Assembly (NCBI RefSeq): GCF_008831285.2
Contig: NC_045139.1
Span: forward strand, 32,585,706 to 32,649,705
DNA from: Nymphaea colorata
Lineage: Eukaryota > Streptophyta > Magnoliopsida > Nymphaeales > Nymphaeaceae
Direction: 5' to 3'
Length of the DNA stretch: 64,000 nucleotides
The notes under the pieces are model-generated. The model made no database searches, was not told the origin of the DNA, and was given only the letters and a program-made list of their open reading frames with translations. Positions 21,500 through 35,100 of this stretch are shown here, piece by piece. Position numbers and translations under genes: made by a program. Position 1 is the first letter of the stretch. Every line of letters begins with the position of its first letter.

Positions 21500-23640
21500 A
21501 GGTTGTGCGATCTCAAGTAAGTCCGTTCTGACGTCTGTGATGCCCTTGGTGAATGCCTAAGTTTGTATCATGCTGTGAATGCGTAAAACATGCATCATGT
21601 TCCTCGAATCATGTTTCGTGAATGATGAAAGCATGCTAGATCAAAGGTTTAGAACTATGCTGCGTGGATGAAGCAAGCTATGACTTTCTGTACGCAAATC
21701 AACATGTTTAGTTATTTCTGTGCATGTTATTCAAGAAGCATGACGACTGCAAATCGAACGATATAATTTTTGTGCCTATAATTCTAGAACATGGTATTTC
21801 GTGAACGTGCGTGAGCATGCTAGTCGCCTGTGTATCATGTTGTTTGAAGTTCTATTTTCTGAAAGTAAAGCATAATAGTATTGAAGGGTTTGGGGCTCTC
21901 TGCTTTACATATTAGGTTGTCTCTTTTTTTTTTCTATAAACAAGAGACCAGCTAAAACAGAGCATTGATATCTTTCTTTTAAGAGCTTTCTCAGAGGGTT
22001 CTGAACCAAATGCAAGCAAGAGTTGTTCTCCTGAACTCTTCAAGGGCCTGGCTACAGAGCTTGCTACGCAAGTCTCTGCTGTCATCCCGAAGTCTATTGT
22101 TTTCAACGGATGAAGAGTACGCTCTGCCCAGCTACAACAAAATTGAAACCTATAAAGAAATAAGAGGGAAGAAAACGTCGCTGAACCTGCAAACTTTCTC
22201 CTGTCCTTTCCCCGTGCGCCACTTGAGAAACTAGTCCAATGGCCATCCTGAAAAGAGCCCGGTCTGTCAAAACCAGGGGATTAGACACCAAGTTTTTGTC
22301 GCTAATTGGGCCTCAAATTTTTTAACTCCCACACTCTGCCCATGTCTTCTCTACCGACGAGCAGAAGCAGTCGCCCGACTGACTGAAGCCAGTCGCTTCC
22401 TTCATTCGCAAAAGCACAAATCTCCTGCCTGTAACGGAGCTCTCCTCTTGATGGTAGCAGAGAGGGAGTTCGGGTAGGAGGGTAGACTGCGACAGAAACC
22501 CTAGGAAGACGCCCAAAATCTTGAGGCGATGATATGTGCCTCAATGATTTTAGGGTGTTACATTTTTATTGTAAATGTAAAATAGTGAAAACTTTCTTTC
22601 TTACAATCCTCAGTCCTCCCTTGAACTCTAAAACTATATATTGTGAAACTCTGAAGTCTGGACATTGTAGTTATAATTGTATAATATCATAAAAGTCTGG
22701 ATCTTGCATATACATGTCAACTAAATACCATGTTCTTTGAATGGCTTGACCTACACTGTCAACTAAATACCATGTTCTTTGAATGGCTTGACCAACACTG
22801 CAGCAACATGCCCTCGTATCAATATTTCAAGCAAAAGTTCGAGTACAGCTGAGCTAGAAAAGGACACCAAATAGAAGCTCCAATTGAATGACCAGCTAGT
22901 TTTTTTTTTTTTTGGGTACCGTTACCTTGATATTTGCCTTTCGAAGATGGCAAAATTAGTGCTGCAATCGTTTTCAATCAATATATAGTTTATTGTCCTG
23001 GTTTTTTTGAGATGTAATCTGATTTCTGGCTATTATATTTGTGAAGATTTCATAATATCTCCAAAGCTTTACAAAAAAAAAAAAGTCTGTCATGACTGTT
23101 TATTTCTTTGCATGTGCATGGACTCTAAGCCTATTTTGCTAATACTTTTCTTTGAATTATTAGGTTCAGTTTGAAAGTGTTTGTAAAAATGTGCTTATTC
23201 AAATCGAATTGGACTCCTCTTGACTCAATACACATTTTCATTGTTTTTAGTTTCTTATATTTTCAAACTTTTATCGTTTTTCTATTCTGTTTTCTGAATT
23301 TTTATGTAAGATGCAGATTCTATTTTCGATACTTCTCAAAAGTTTTGAATTCTGATCCATCCTGTCAATTCCCCCAAATATTTTTATCATCTGATTTGAC
23401 TCAGGAGTCGATTTTAGCAGCGTCGGATTTAAAGGAGAAAATGATAATTCTTTTACTAATTTAACAGACAGCCGGCCGGAAAAGAGAAGGCCCATATGAT
23501 TTCTTGCGTTAATTTCACGGCCGATAATTTCGTCTTCCGGCACAACGCTCGTCAAATCGCCACCTGCTTTTCTGTGTCGTCCGCGGTCGCTCAAGTTCTT
23601 TGCCTTGACTGATGCGGACGCCACCGCCCGGCGCTGCACC
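21500..23640. other. Retroelement leader remnant and intergenic DNA
   Basis: The first 300-400 bases look like an untranslated retroelement leader with repeated catgtt/catgct words and no gag. A GC-richer block at 22,010-22,550 is open in several frames (74 codons on +, 80 on -) but has no recognised motif. A 42-bp direct tandem duplication lies at 22715-22798. From about 23,470 the DNA becomes promoter-like and CT-rich ahead of the channel gene. Confidence 0.4.
22715..22798. repeat. 42-bp direct tandem duplication
   Basis: Two adjacent copies (22715-22756 and 22757-22798) begin tgtcaactaaataccatg and differ at one position near the end. They lie outside the retroelement arms but are of the same type as the many short duplications in 1-16,100. 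Confidence 0.95.
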
Positions 23641-23721
23641 ATGAAGCTGCCGTCGGAGCTCCTACTATTTGGGAAGAAGAAATCGCTCTGGGTCTTCGTC
23701 TCAGTCTCCTCCTCCCAGTAG
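23641..23721 (+). promoter_or_regulatory. Upstream ORF before the MSL1-type gene
   Basis: The ATG at 23641 opens 26 codons (MKLPSELLLFGKKKSLWVFV and six more) ending in TAG at 23721, 24 bases before the main ATG at 23746. If the transcript starts upstream of 23641, which the CT-rich leader suggests but does not prove, ribosomes would meet this ORF first. Confidence 0.4.
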
Positions 23722-23745
23722 CGCTCTTTCTCTTTCTGGATATCG

Positions 23746-26700
23746 ATGGCAAGAGCATTCAGATTTCAATTGCTGAAGTCCTTGGCTGCTGCGAGTCCCC
23801 TTACTCCCCTAAGACCATACCGTTCGATTCATACCCGCGGAGCGGTTCGCTGCGCCAGCCTTCTTCCGTGGTCGTCCTCGCTTTCTTCCGTTGCCCACCC
23901 GCCTCGCTCAAGGAACGACCTCTTCGCTCGGCTGCCTTACGCTGGCAGTTTATGCTTTGGTCGTTCCGGTGCTGTACTGCGGAGTTACTCATCGGAAGCT
24001 GCCCCCGGCGGTGAAGATGACAAGTGGAATATCAGCGAGTGGATCGATTCCTCAAAGGAGGCGGCAAAGTCGTTGGCTGATGTGATGGGCAAGGCGAAGG
24101 AGCAGTTTTACGAAGTCGCGTCTCATAGTCAGCAGTTGATCGATTCGTCCCCGTTTCTCAGTGATGTGGCGGTTCCAGTCGGTGGCACGGGGATTGCCAC
24201 GGCGGTTGCTTGGTTCATCATGCCGAGGATACTGCGGAGACTCCACCACTTTTCCTTCCGTGGGCGTGCTTCATTGTTGTCTATGAAGGTCGAAGAGATC
24301 CCTTACGAGAAAAGTTTATGGGGCGCCTTAGAAGACCCTGTCAGATATCTTGTTACCTTCGCGGCGTTCACACAACTGTGAGTCTTTTTTTTTCTCAATT
24401 TCCCTGAATTGTCCGTCGAGTTTAAAATCAGAAATTTAGTACAGTTGCATGACCATACAGATTGGGAACTAGGTTATCCAGTTTCAGTTTGCAATTGACT
24501 CTGATACTGGGGCGATTTAATTTGGTCTATGAAGTCAATTCCCCAGGAAAGTGTATGAAGTTTTTGTCACAATACTAGGTTCACCAAGGTTGATTTGGTT
24601 CCTGTGAAATGATTTCGGTTGGGTTTTGCGATTTGCCAATTGAATTTGAAATGAACCTTCTGCACAACTGTGAATTCTAGTTTGTTTGATTGGTTCTATT
24701 CAACTACAATGGCTACTTGGATTGCAAAATTGCATGATCTCATCCCGGTCTGCTACACCCAACAGGGAAATGACAGGTTTCTATGAGTATGATGATTTGA
24801 AACTTAGCTATGTTTCCAAATTCACATGTTCTTGAGAATGTAGTTTTATGTTCATAATTCTTCTCAGTCTGCAAGTTACATGGCTGAACTTAAGAGCGGT
24901 TATTTGTGGATTGGCGTATGAAGTGCCCTGACTTGGTACTTCTATTTTATTTTAGGGCTGTCAAGATCGCTCCCACAACATTTGCATCAGAACATGTATT
25001 TCAAGTGTGGAGAGGCGCTTTTGCTGTTTCGATTGTGTGGTTTCTCTATAGGTGGAAATCGAATGTGTTTGACCGTATTATTGCAAGTGAGGGTATTACT
25101 ATTCTGGATCGAGATAGGTTGCGGGTCTTTGACAGATTGTCATCAGCAGCTCTTCTCGTGTTGGGTCTAATGGGTACAGCTGAAGCTTGTGGTGTGGCCG
25201 TGCAATCAATTCTAACAATTGGTGGCATTGGAGGTATGCCATATTATTTTTATGATTGCCTTGAAGTTGCATAGATGTGAGGTCCCCCATCGTTAGATGT
25301 GTTTCTGGTGATGAACGAGACGTATGGTGAATGCCTTTTTCTTTATTAACTGGTTTCAATTCCTCATTACAGTTAAGGCCCTGAATAAGAAGATGAATTC
25401 AAAAAGATGTATGTTAAGTTCAACTTAGCATGAAGCAATTATACACTGGCAATGACATTGAGTGTTGACCTATGCCTATCAGCTAAGGAAGGCAGGAGCT
25501 TGCTGATATCAGCAGCCCTCTTTTCTAAGGCATCTGACTGGTATACTTCCAATCTTTTCGAAGAGCACTCTTCCAATCGTACATAGTGAGATCCATCTCT
25601 GGTTCCTAATACAGCAAGGCCCTGCCCTTGCCAACCCTTGTGTCACGGCCTCAACCTGCACTCATGCTGCACATGGTTGCTCGGCCTGCCTACGTCTGTC
25701 TCCTGTGTGGACGCACACCTTGGCTGTTGACCACTAGCTTGTGCAGCTTGACCTCCCTCTGCCACTAGCATTTGAGATTTCATTCTTCACCGTGGAGCTA
25801 CAAGTCAAAATACAAATAGGGCCGTATATGTCCTAATCTGCATGGTTTCCTTTCATCCATGCAGCATTTTAGAAATGTCATCCTACATGGCGAAATAAGA
25901 CTCCCAATACATGTGAAAGTTTGTGTGAATCTCTTCTCAGTAGACTCCCAAATACATGTTTTTGTGGCTCGAAGCCTTTTGAAATGAACTTCTTCGAAAT
26001 TGGCAATTGGTTTTAACTTTTGGACCTTCGAACTCCTAATAAGATAAGAAATTATGCAATAATTATAAGCCAGACGTGGTCCTAATCTGAGAGAGATGGA
26101 AAAGCTTCAAACAAATAAGATTTCTCCTAAGTGTAAGCTGAAGATTCTTCATTATGTTACTGTTTAATGGATGCACAAATGACGAAGATCAAGTATGCTG
26201 TGGTGTTGTGATGCTGTCAATATATGTTTTGTCCATGCAAATGAGTAGTATGGAGGTCAGGCTTTATAATGTAGATTGTTCTCTTTAAGAGAAATAGGTT
26301 TTAAAATATTCTCCAGCTTTCTGTCCTATTTGATAAGGTAAAGAGGTTGGTATACTGTCTATAATATTAGCCAGAAACAAAGAACCTGATCACCATAGAA
26401 ATTTATTCGAGCTATGTGTGAGTAGTGATGGTGTTTAGAAAATTATTTGGGATAAGATAGGATTTGAATATGCTTCATATCAGCTGAATGTAAATGCTCT
26501 CTTCTGTTTAGGAGTGGCCACTGCCTTTGCAGCCCGAGACATCCTTGGAAATGTGCTAACGGGTTTGTCCATGCAGTTCTGGAATCCATTTTCAATTGGT
26601 GATTCTATTAAAGTACGTATAAACTTTCAAGGTCAATATGATTTAAGCAATGTTAAGTTTACTTTTGTGCATGAAGCTTTTTTTTTTGTCTTGATACTTA

Positions 26701-29700
26701 TATATTTGTGAATTGATTGAATGATTATATTTGTGATTTGTGAATCAACATAGTTTGTTTGTTTCTTTTGCCACGACGAATGTATTCCAATTTACTCTTT
26801 TTAGTTTTTATTAATGAGTTCAATGGTTTCTTGCAACCTAGAGTATGTAGCATAATATTTTCACTATTGCCACTGAAACTCACACTTTACTAACTTTATT
26901 ACTACAGAAGTTCAACATTTAGGTGGCATTTGGATGACGCCCAAAACAGTGTCTTGGAGGCAAAAAACACTGTTTTCAGAGCATTTGGATGTACTGGGTT
27001 TGTGAAAACCCAGGGTCAAGGAAATGGTGTTTCCTAAAGGCGATGAAAACACATACCCCTCCCCCCACTTCTTGGTCTTCCTTGGCCAAACCCATCTTCA
27101 TGCGTAGTGTTTTCTTGCTGTAGTATACTGAAGAATTTGTGATTTCATGTCAGTCACATACTCCTAATATATCTCTTTCCATTCTTAGATGATTGTCTTT
27201 AAAAGCTTCCGAGTGAATTAATACCCCTTGCTCACCCGGAAAAGCTTCCGAGTTTTCTCATAAGGCAAAAAAGAAAAAAGGTTTAGAAGCAGTCCATGCA
27301 GATACTTTTAGCTATCTGGATAGGCTCTATCTACCTCATTTTACTTGTAAAGAGGATATGCAAAAGAATAAAATGTCACTGAATAAGATACATTATATGG
27401 AGAACCAACTAAGTAAAAGGCTTATTGTTACCAATAAAGTTTTAGGTGTTTTACATCCTAAAAGGAACTAGTATTTGTAAGCATCCCATGGAACCTTAAT
27501 TTGTTAAATAAAATCAAATTTTCCTTAACATCTTCAAAAGGTGTGATACACGTTTTACTGAATTCCTTATGCCATTGTTTAAATCCTTATGTACTTAAAG
27601 CCCTTTGGTGGTTTGCTCCATTAATATTGTCACTGAGCTGAATAGGACATAATATCCACCTGGATTGCATATTTTATTTTAACAGAAACCAGTCCAGTTA
27701 AACAAGCTTCATCTTTTGGTGCAAACTATACTTATTGAAAAAAAAAAATCATATACAATTTTATGTACTGACATAGGTTCCGAATAATGTCTCATATGTT
27801 TAGTATTAGGTAAAGATAAACAAAATTTTCCACCTATGAAAATTTTGATAATCTCTGTTGCACCAGTTATTAAGGTTGAATATGTGTGGACCAACTTTAA
27901 GCTTAGCATAGTAAAGCTATCAGTTGCATCAAACTCATATATGAAGTAGTAACAGTTATGCTTCACTTGATCCTACTTTTTGTGATTGAATATGAAGCTT
28001 TCTTCTTTCAATTATTGCAACATAGTAAGATCTTTTATCTTCATGTTTGTGTTAAGCTTGGCTTGATTAGATTCTTGGGAATTGAATTTTAAAGTTTTCC
28101 TTTTAATACGTATTCATGTCATAGGTGGTGCTTGAAAAAGAATGTGGGCTTCTATCGTTTCCTTTTGCAGGCAGGTTCTATTGAGGGCCGAGTGATGGAA
28201 ATAGGCTTAACTACAACTTCATTGTTGAATCCTGAGAAGTTCTTGGTATTGGTGCCAAATTCTCTTTTTTCAAGTCAGGTCTGTAATTTACTTTTAACGG
28301 AATAATTTCAATCTGATTTATCTAAGATTCTAAATCTACACGGGCCTTTTAGTTGCTTTGTGTGATCATGTTAAAAGAAGTTTATGATGTATAAACTATA
28401 AAGCATTATGGTTGATCTTAAGTTAATAAGAATAGTTTTTTCAGATTCATATTTCAGAATTTAAATAAGAACCCAATGTATTTATAATTTGGCACTTTTC
28501 TCTTTCTATTTCAGGTGATTGTTAATAAATCTCGGGCCCACTTGTCTGCCATAATGACCAAAGTACCTGTTCGTGCTAATGACATAGAAAAGGTTCCAAA
28601 TATTTCGGAGGATATAAAGTCAATGTTGAAGTCTCTTCCTAAAGTTGACTTGGAAGCTGATCTTCCATACTGTTTTCTTTCACAAATCGAAGACTCATAT
28701 GCGGAGCTTACTATTGGATGCACTGTGAAGGATGTGGTACATTTCCTTCTTCATGCACTTTTATTATGCAAATCTGATTGTGTGTTTATTAGCTTGTGGA
28801 ATGCCCAATTAAGAACTTAAATTATCAAAAATGCTCTATTGACCGAACCTATAGGAAAAATATTGTGTTTACAAGATTTTATCCATCGTACTAGAGCGAT
28901 CGGAGAAGAGCGATTAGGGTCATATTCGATCCTTTCTACAATGCCCATAGACAAAGTGCTTGGTTTCAGATCAATGCTTCGCAGCAATCGCTTCGATCCA
29001 CCCCCTTGGTGAAAAACTATAATTCGCCCAGAGGAATTCCTCCCAGCGGATTTCCCTATCTATAGAATGTAACCTTTTGCATATTGAGTACCCTGGATGT
29101 AATTATTTTGTTTTTTTCCAATTTTTCTATTTTTATATAATGTTACACCAGTTGAAGTATTTTACGTGAAGCTTATTGTAACTTTAGAGTAGCTTCTTGG
29201 TGTTCTGTATGTTGACATATTGAATAAGTTGTTCATGAATGTTTTCTACCGACGTCATTGCATAACATTGTCAGAAGTATATAGAACAGATGGTCCCCTA
29301 GAAATATCCCATTAAAAAAAAAATTACCTTGTCTCCATGTTCTACAATGAAACGAATCTTGTGGCAAATCAATTTGTCAAAAACAGATGAGCCACGTTTC
29401 TGATGTCAACATATAATGGTTTCTGTAAAATACTCACTTTCTCTATATAACAAGAAAGATTCAGCACAACGATGTCTTATTGTACCAAGAGATCTTTTGT
29501 GTTGTGAATTTGCTATCCTTGCTTGTTTCTCTGCAGTTTTGCGATATGCATTTCTAGAGAAACTGAAGATACGTCAAAAGTAGCATAATGCTACTACTCT
29601 CTCTTCAGAACCTTAGGCACATTACGATAAAATGGGATGTTCTATATGTACAGGGACCCTTAGCACTTTTGTCTTTATATTCAAGTAGAAACATGTTCTA

Positions 29701-29926
29701 TAATTCGGTATGTGAAGAGGAATAATCCTATCTGAAAAAAATGGTTTAGTTGATTTATCTACTGATAAGGTTTGTTAGTCTTTGTTCATATGAAAATTTG
29801 TCTGTATTGTAGAGGAAACATGAGTTGTATTCTATAAAGCAAGATATTTTGTTGCAATCGGTTCAAATTATCAAACGACATGGTGCTGATCTTGGGAGCA
29901 CCAGAGAAGGCTGCAATTATCCTTGA
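23746..29926 (+). CDS. MSL1: Mitochondrial mechanosensitive ion channel, MscS-like (MSL1 type)
   Basis: Six exons: 23746-24377, 24956-25233, 26512-26612, 28171-28278, 28515-28736 and 29813-29926. All borders are GT-AG and all phases match; the product is 484 aa, close to plant MSL1 length. Residues 1-80 are Arg/Ser-rich with few acidic residues, as in a mitochondrial presequence. Hydrophobic segments lie near 141-161, 200-216, 229-245 and 272-291. The pore helix and start of the MscS beta domain (about 293-340) read [20 protein letters not shown] and [14 protein letters not shown]. Then come [20 protein letters not shown] and [20 protein letters not shown], the family signature. In Arabidopsis, MSL1 is an inner-membrane channel that opens under tension and limits membrane over-polarisation; transfer of that role is inference. 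The ATG was chosen because it gives the presequence and a short uORF precedes it. Intron 3 is 1.6 kb. It is a single-copy, stand-alone gene. Confidence 0.93.
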
Positions 29927-31990
29927 TGTCAACTGTTTACGAGGTTTGTTTCTCTTTTACAACATTTTCATGTATTTCTTGTTTTCTTTGCCTTTTTTAC
30001 TCGTTCATTGTTTGCTGACCTCAGTGTCGTGAAGGCATTAATGTATGTGAAATTTCACAGCTTTTATGAGATAAGTTTTGGTCAATGGTGTAAAAATTGT
30101 CTCTTAACCTGTAATGAAAGTGATATTGATTTTTTTTTTGGGGGGAATTGCATCATCCAAACATTGTAATTAGAATTGTGAGCTCCTTGAGAAATGTCAT
30201 GAATACCCAGCAATTTTCGACATGATTTATTAGTTACAATTAAGAACTCGTTGGAACTTGGATGCCATATTCTTAGATGGTAAATGTATAAGGGCGATGT
30301 TCAACCGTATTGACATTTTAAATTACAGCTTCATCAATAACATGCTTCACCGCACATGAACGTAGTCGATAGTACATATATGATGCACACAATGAGAAGT
30401 CAATATGCAAGATAACATGCATTCATCTTTTCGTGCAGTCGAGCATTTCTTACCTCCTCTGCGTAGAGAAACCCATATGATCATGCTTGCACTAAACGAA
30501 CGTGTAAAAACGGGTGTACTTTGCTAATTGCACATGGGTTCGGCTTTCACTTGGATGGTGGGATTTCTTTTGTTCAGTTATGGAAAGTACGACTCCTACC
30601 AAGCTTTGACATGTATTTTAAGAAATATTTCTTTTGAAAAGGACCATCATTTTGAATTCATGTGAATCCTAAGAAACCTATTATCAATTAAAATCACACG
30701 TCTGTTGGAATGTACCTATGTGCCATTTACCAAATTTGACTTAGCCGGGTCTCCCTTAGCCTGGTTCAGAAACAGAATCTGGTTCTGATCTTGATCTCTA
30801 AGTCTGAATCCAGATCGAGCAGACATAATATCCCGCATTTAATCCATGGTGGACACCGACTCGCGCACAGATTAAGTCATAAAACAGCATATTGCACCCA
30901 AAACCAATTGCTGCTCAGATCTTGTTTTCTTTAGTACCAGATCTGACTAAGTGGATTCAATTTGGGTCCATGATCGAATGACACAAACCTGTTGGCATCC
31001 CTAATCAACAAAGGCTCAAGCCAGTCCGGATATTTTTCGCAGCATTATAATGCAGGAGCAGCTTCGTGATGGATATTTATTGCATCTCTATAAAACAAGG
31101 ACGATTTATGATTCTTATAGATTTAAGGAAATGAAACTTGACAGTCAGAGTTTGGAGAGCCAATTGTAGTTCTAGAATGCCTCCTATTTCTACTTTATTT
31201 CTACTTCCTCTGTTTCTTTGTTGCTGGCAGGGGCCATGGCTATCCATACATCTTGGAGAAAAAAAAAACCTGTAAACAGCCATAATTTCATCTGTAAGGG
31301 GCCAAACAATCACGCGACCACTAAATAAATTTTTTAACAGGGCCAACCTTTATTTTTCTAAATGTTTTATGGGAGCGGAACTACAATTTTTAGAAAGTTT
31401 AATAGGTAAATTCGAAAATTTCAAAACTTGAAGGGGCATGCGTCCCTGGCTCGAGCTGAGTAAGTGTTTGGTGCGGTTCAAATTGACTTTACCGAGCTGA
31501 GCAAGGGAGGAGTTCTCACTTTCCAAAAATATGCATATATAACAATGTGAATGTTGATGTTTAAAAACCTTAAACATGAATATATCTGGCCTCGAGGGGT
31601 GCGGTACACCTGGTTGGATCAAGGGCTGGTAGGCAGTAACTGGTGTGGACTCAGCTTGCTTAGTCTTCAAGCTTAGATTATAATCTCAAAGTGCACTAGT
31701 TTTATGTCAAAAATTCAAATCTGGACTGAGCTTAGTTGGGCCGAGATCGAGTTTACTTTGAGTGCCTTGACTCATCCCCACACCCTTACTGGCTGCTACT
31801 TGAGCCAATAACGGAGAGGTCTGTATAAGAAAATTGGAAATAATTGAAAGGCCGTACATGAGATTATGCCATAAAATAAGCTTCCAAACGAAAATTCCAA
31901 AAGTTTGCACCATACTGTAGCAATTTGACAGTTAAAGCCTTTCCATTCGGGTACCGTTGAGTGTCAGAATTTAGAAGATGACAAATAGAA
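29927..31990. other. Intergenic DNA, no gene seen
   Basis: AT-rich and without recognised coding motifs. Minus-strand ORFs at 31,077-31,346 and 31,350-31,670 (89 and 106 codons) lack known motifs and splice context. The part 30,740-31,000 is richer in GATC words, similar in style to 19,560-20,110 and 54,000-54,120. The last 120 bases form the promoter of the first DUF819 gene. Confidence 0.5.
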
Positions 31991-31992
31991 AT

Positions 31993-31998
31993 CACGTG
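31993..31998. promoter_or_regulatory. G-box upstream of DUF819 copy 1
   Basis: CACGTG, 117 bases upstream of the ATG at 32115 and followed by a GAGAAACCGCC word. Copy 2 has CACGTG at 39871-39876 with a similar GAGAACCGCC word. G-boxes bind bZIP/bHLH factors and are common in light-regulated or stress-regulated plant promoters. Use here is inference. Confidence 0.5.
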
Positions 31999-32114
31999 CG
32001 GAGTCGAGAAACCGCCGATCCTCGAAACGCAGGTATCCTTCGAAGGACCGGTCTTCTTACAGTATGGCAGCACTAAGGAGGATTGATTGACAGTGAACTC
32101 AGTTTGAGATGGTA

Positions 32115-35100
32115 ATGGCGACCTTTTGGCAAATGGTATCGCCATTACCACACCCAGCCCTTCTCCCAAGGATTCAGCTCTTTCCCTTCACTCGCAAGCA
32201 CTTTCCCACTGCTCTGTGCGCGGACCACGTTCCTCAAACTCACTACTTTCGACCCACGAAGCTCCTTGATTTGAGGCTCCACCCGGAGGCAGGAAGATGT
32301 GTTCAAACGAGAGCTCATGGCCTCCGTGGCCCTCTCATATCTTCGGACGACCACTGGGGCACGTGGACTGCCCTCTTTGGCATCGGAGCCTTTGGCATTT
32401 GGTAGAAAGCCTTTTCATCTTGTTTTTCAGATATCCCCTTCTTCGTCGCATGACTTGTTCTGTTCATATTTTTTACGTTAGTGGTTCGGCTGTGGATCTA
32501 GAACCTAAGCAATTGTTTCTTGGATGACCAGATTTTTTTTGCTCGCCGTGTTTATGATAAAAATAATGTATACTTTCAGAATTTCAGGACCTTTTGCTTC
32601 GATATGACGTTCTTCCAGTAAATTAGTTGGCTTCGTTAATTTCATGGCAGGTCGGAGAGAACAAGGATCTGCAGTGCACTAAGTGGAGCCGTAGTTAGCA
32701 CATTGGTGGGTCTGTTGGCAAGTAATTTAGGAATATTGCCTTCTGAAGCTCCAGCATACTCCATGGTCATGGAGTATTTACTTCCTCTTACTGTTCCGCT
32801 GTTGCTGTTTAGAGCTGATCTCCGTCATGTCATACAGTCAACTGGATTATTGCTTTTGGTTTTTTTGCTCGGTTCTGGTACACTTCGACCTCTATTTTCT
32901 GTATGTTAACCTTTTAGTCATAAGGAATGTCCAATACTAGCCATATTTTATTTCTTATTTGCTGTAGGTGTTGGAGAATGTGAAAATTTTCTTTTGCACA
33001 CCATGCGCATGTTTTCTTTTATCAAGCATACAATGTGAGCAGGAGAAATAAGATAGTACCAGTCTCTCATGCACATTGCTTGAAGTTAAGTATGTTGGTC
33101 CTTTTATCAATTGCATATCTAACTGGAAGCTTAAATCCTGATGAAACTGTCATCAAGCTTATCATCATTTTCTAATCTAGCTTTGCAAAATGTTCACTCT
33201 TGCATGAGCTTGTCCAACTTTTATCCTTTGTTTCATTTAAAATATTTGACTATTTTTCTTTTCCCATGACTTTAACGTACCCACTACATTGATACTTACA
33301 GTGATAACAGGTATAAATACTAGATCTAACCAGTCATGTTGTGCCTTTTTCCTTTAAACAGTTGGAACCACATTAGGAACACTGGTGGCTTTTCTTCTTG
33401 TACCTATGCATTCACTTGGTCAGGATGGATGGAAAATGGCAGCAGCCCTTATGAGCAGTAATATTGGTGGAGGTAATCTTAAGAATGAGGAACAGTACAT
33501 TATTTCTGGGAACTGGTATTTCTTTTGTGAAAATGACATTTAGTTTTTGTTTGGGTGCGGTAGGGGGTTTGAAGCCTTCCATATCTCTTGGACATTTTCC
33601 TAATGTGCTTGTTTCATAGGCATTTAGCGCAGCTACAAAGTTAAATCCACTGCTCAAAAAGGACTCACATCCAAGAACCCCATCCGAACTGCAACAAGAG
33701 GAAAGTACCCAGTTGATTAAACATAAAAGCATTCTCAATTTCATGGCCTCAGCTATTGGAGACTGAGACTAAAGCTCACCCTTCATTCATTTATGTCTGT
33801 TATGGTTGGATCCTTTGGAAAGTAGTTCAAAGAAGGATGACAGTCAGTAGAATAATCCATTCGATCTTGTGATTGGCTAGTTCAGACTCTCTCAGGCCTA
33901 GGCATCCTGGTTCCTTATATAGATCTAACAAAAAAAAAAAAAATTAATGTGCGCTAAGCAAGATTTTCAGCAAAGAGTTTCAAAGATATTGTAGTTGCTA
34001 TGATTGGCTTGCAGGATATAATTTTATTTCCTTTATAAGTTCTTCATTTGCATAAGTTTTTATGCATTCTTATGTTTTTGTGTCACATTGTTATGCTTAC
34101 GCAATTCTTTTTTTTTTTTTCATAGGCAACATTTTTCTTGTCTTTTCTTGATTTTACGATTTTTGTAATTTCTTATTGATCTTTTTATTTTTCTAATTCT
34201 TTGTGGTTTCAATTTTAAACAATAATTTATTTATTTTTTCTCATTCCATAATGTATCTAACTTTGGACCCAACCGATAGAGGATATGCTATGCTTTTACA
34301 AGCTTTATCTTGAGATGTTCATGGCCATAACTGTTGCAAAAGTAAGTGTAGGAGACATGCTACCGAAACAAAAATAAGCTTCTCAAAGTAATGAATTGAA
34401 AAAATAGGGCTATTTGTTAAATAGCCCCTGAGGTTCCCTTCTCTTTAGAGGGAAACTTTCTTCTGTACTGTGAGACCCTAAATCATAAATCACTATTTGA
34501 TCTAAAAGTTTGAGTACCATTTTTCTGGCCTTAATATCTGATGAAAGATTTGACAATGATGTGTTTGTTCTATTTGGTCACCTATATGGATGCAGTTGCA
34601 AGTTGATTGTTATCAGCTTTGCTTTTTCATGTTGATCAAAATTTACTGCGTTGATTTTTATTTCAAACAAAGTTGGCTGGTGGACCATGGGTTTCCATTA
34701 AGATTAGAGGATATTATCTCATGTTTTCATGGGTTTCCATATATGCTGATTATTTCATTATGTTTCCATTCCACTACTTTGTCATCCAACTGACTTTCAA
34801 AAATTTTTAGCGGTGAACTATGTTGCTGTATCCAAGGCACTTAATATTTCTTCATCAGTTTTAGCAGCAGGGCTTGCAGCAGATAATGTTACATGTGCAT
34901 TATATTTGGCCTCACTTTTTGCTTTAGCTGCAAAAATACCACCAGAGATATCCACGCAAACAAATGGTAATTCATGTTTTTCCTCTATGTTTCCTTGAAG
35001 ATCTGCTTATATTTGCATCTATGCAGTTTTTTTAATAATGTCAGATGGCTTTACTTCATGCAACAGGTTGAGATTCTCCAGATGGAATATGGAACATGAA

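Noticed and set aside
26930-27130. Possible MITE (ggcatttggatgacgcccaa) in intron 3 of the channel gene
   Set aside because: The start resembles common plant MITE ends, but I could not find a matching inverted end.
32109-32405. ORF ending in TAG at 32403, suggesting a truncated DUF819 gene
   Set aside because: The apparent stop lies in the donor gtagaa of intron 1; splicing at 32401 restores the frame, and copy 2 has the same arrangement.
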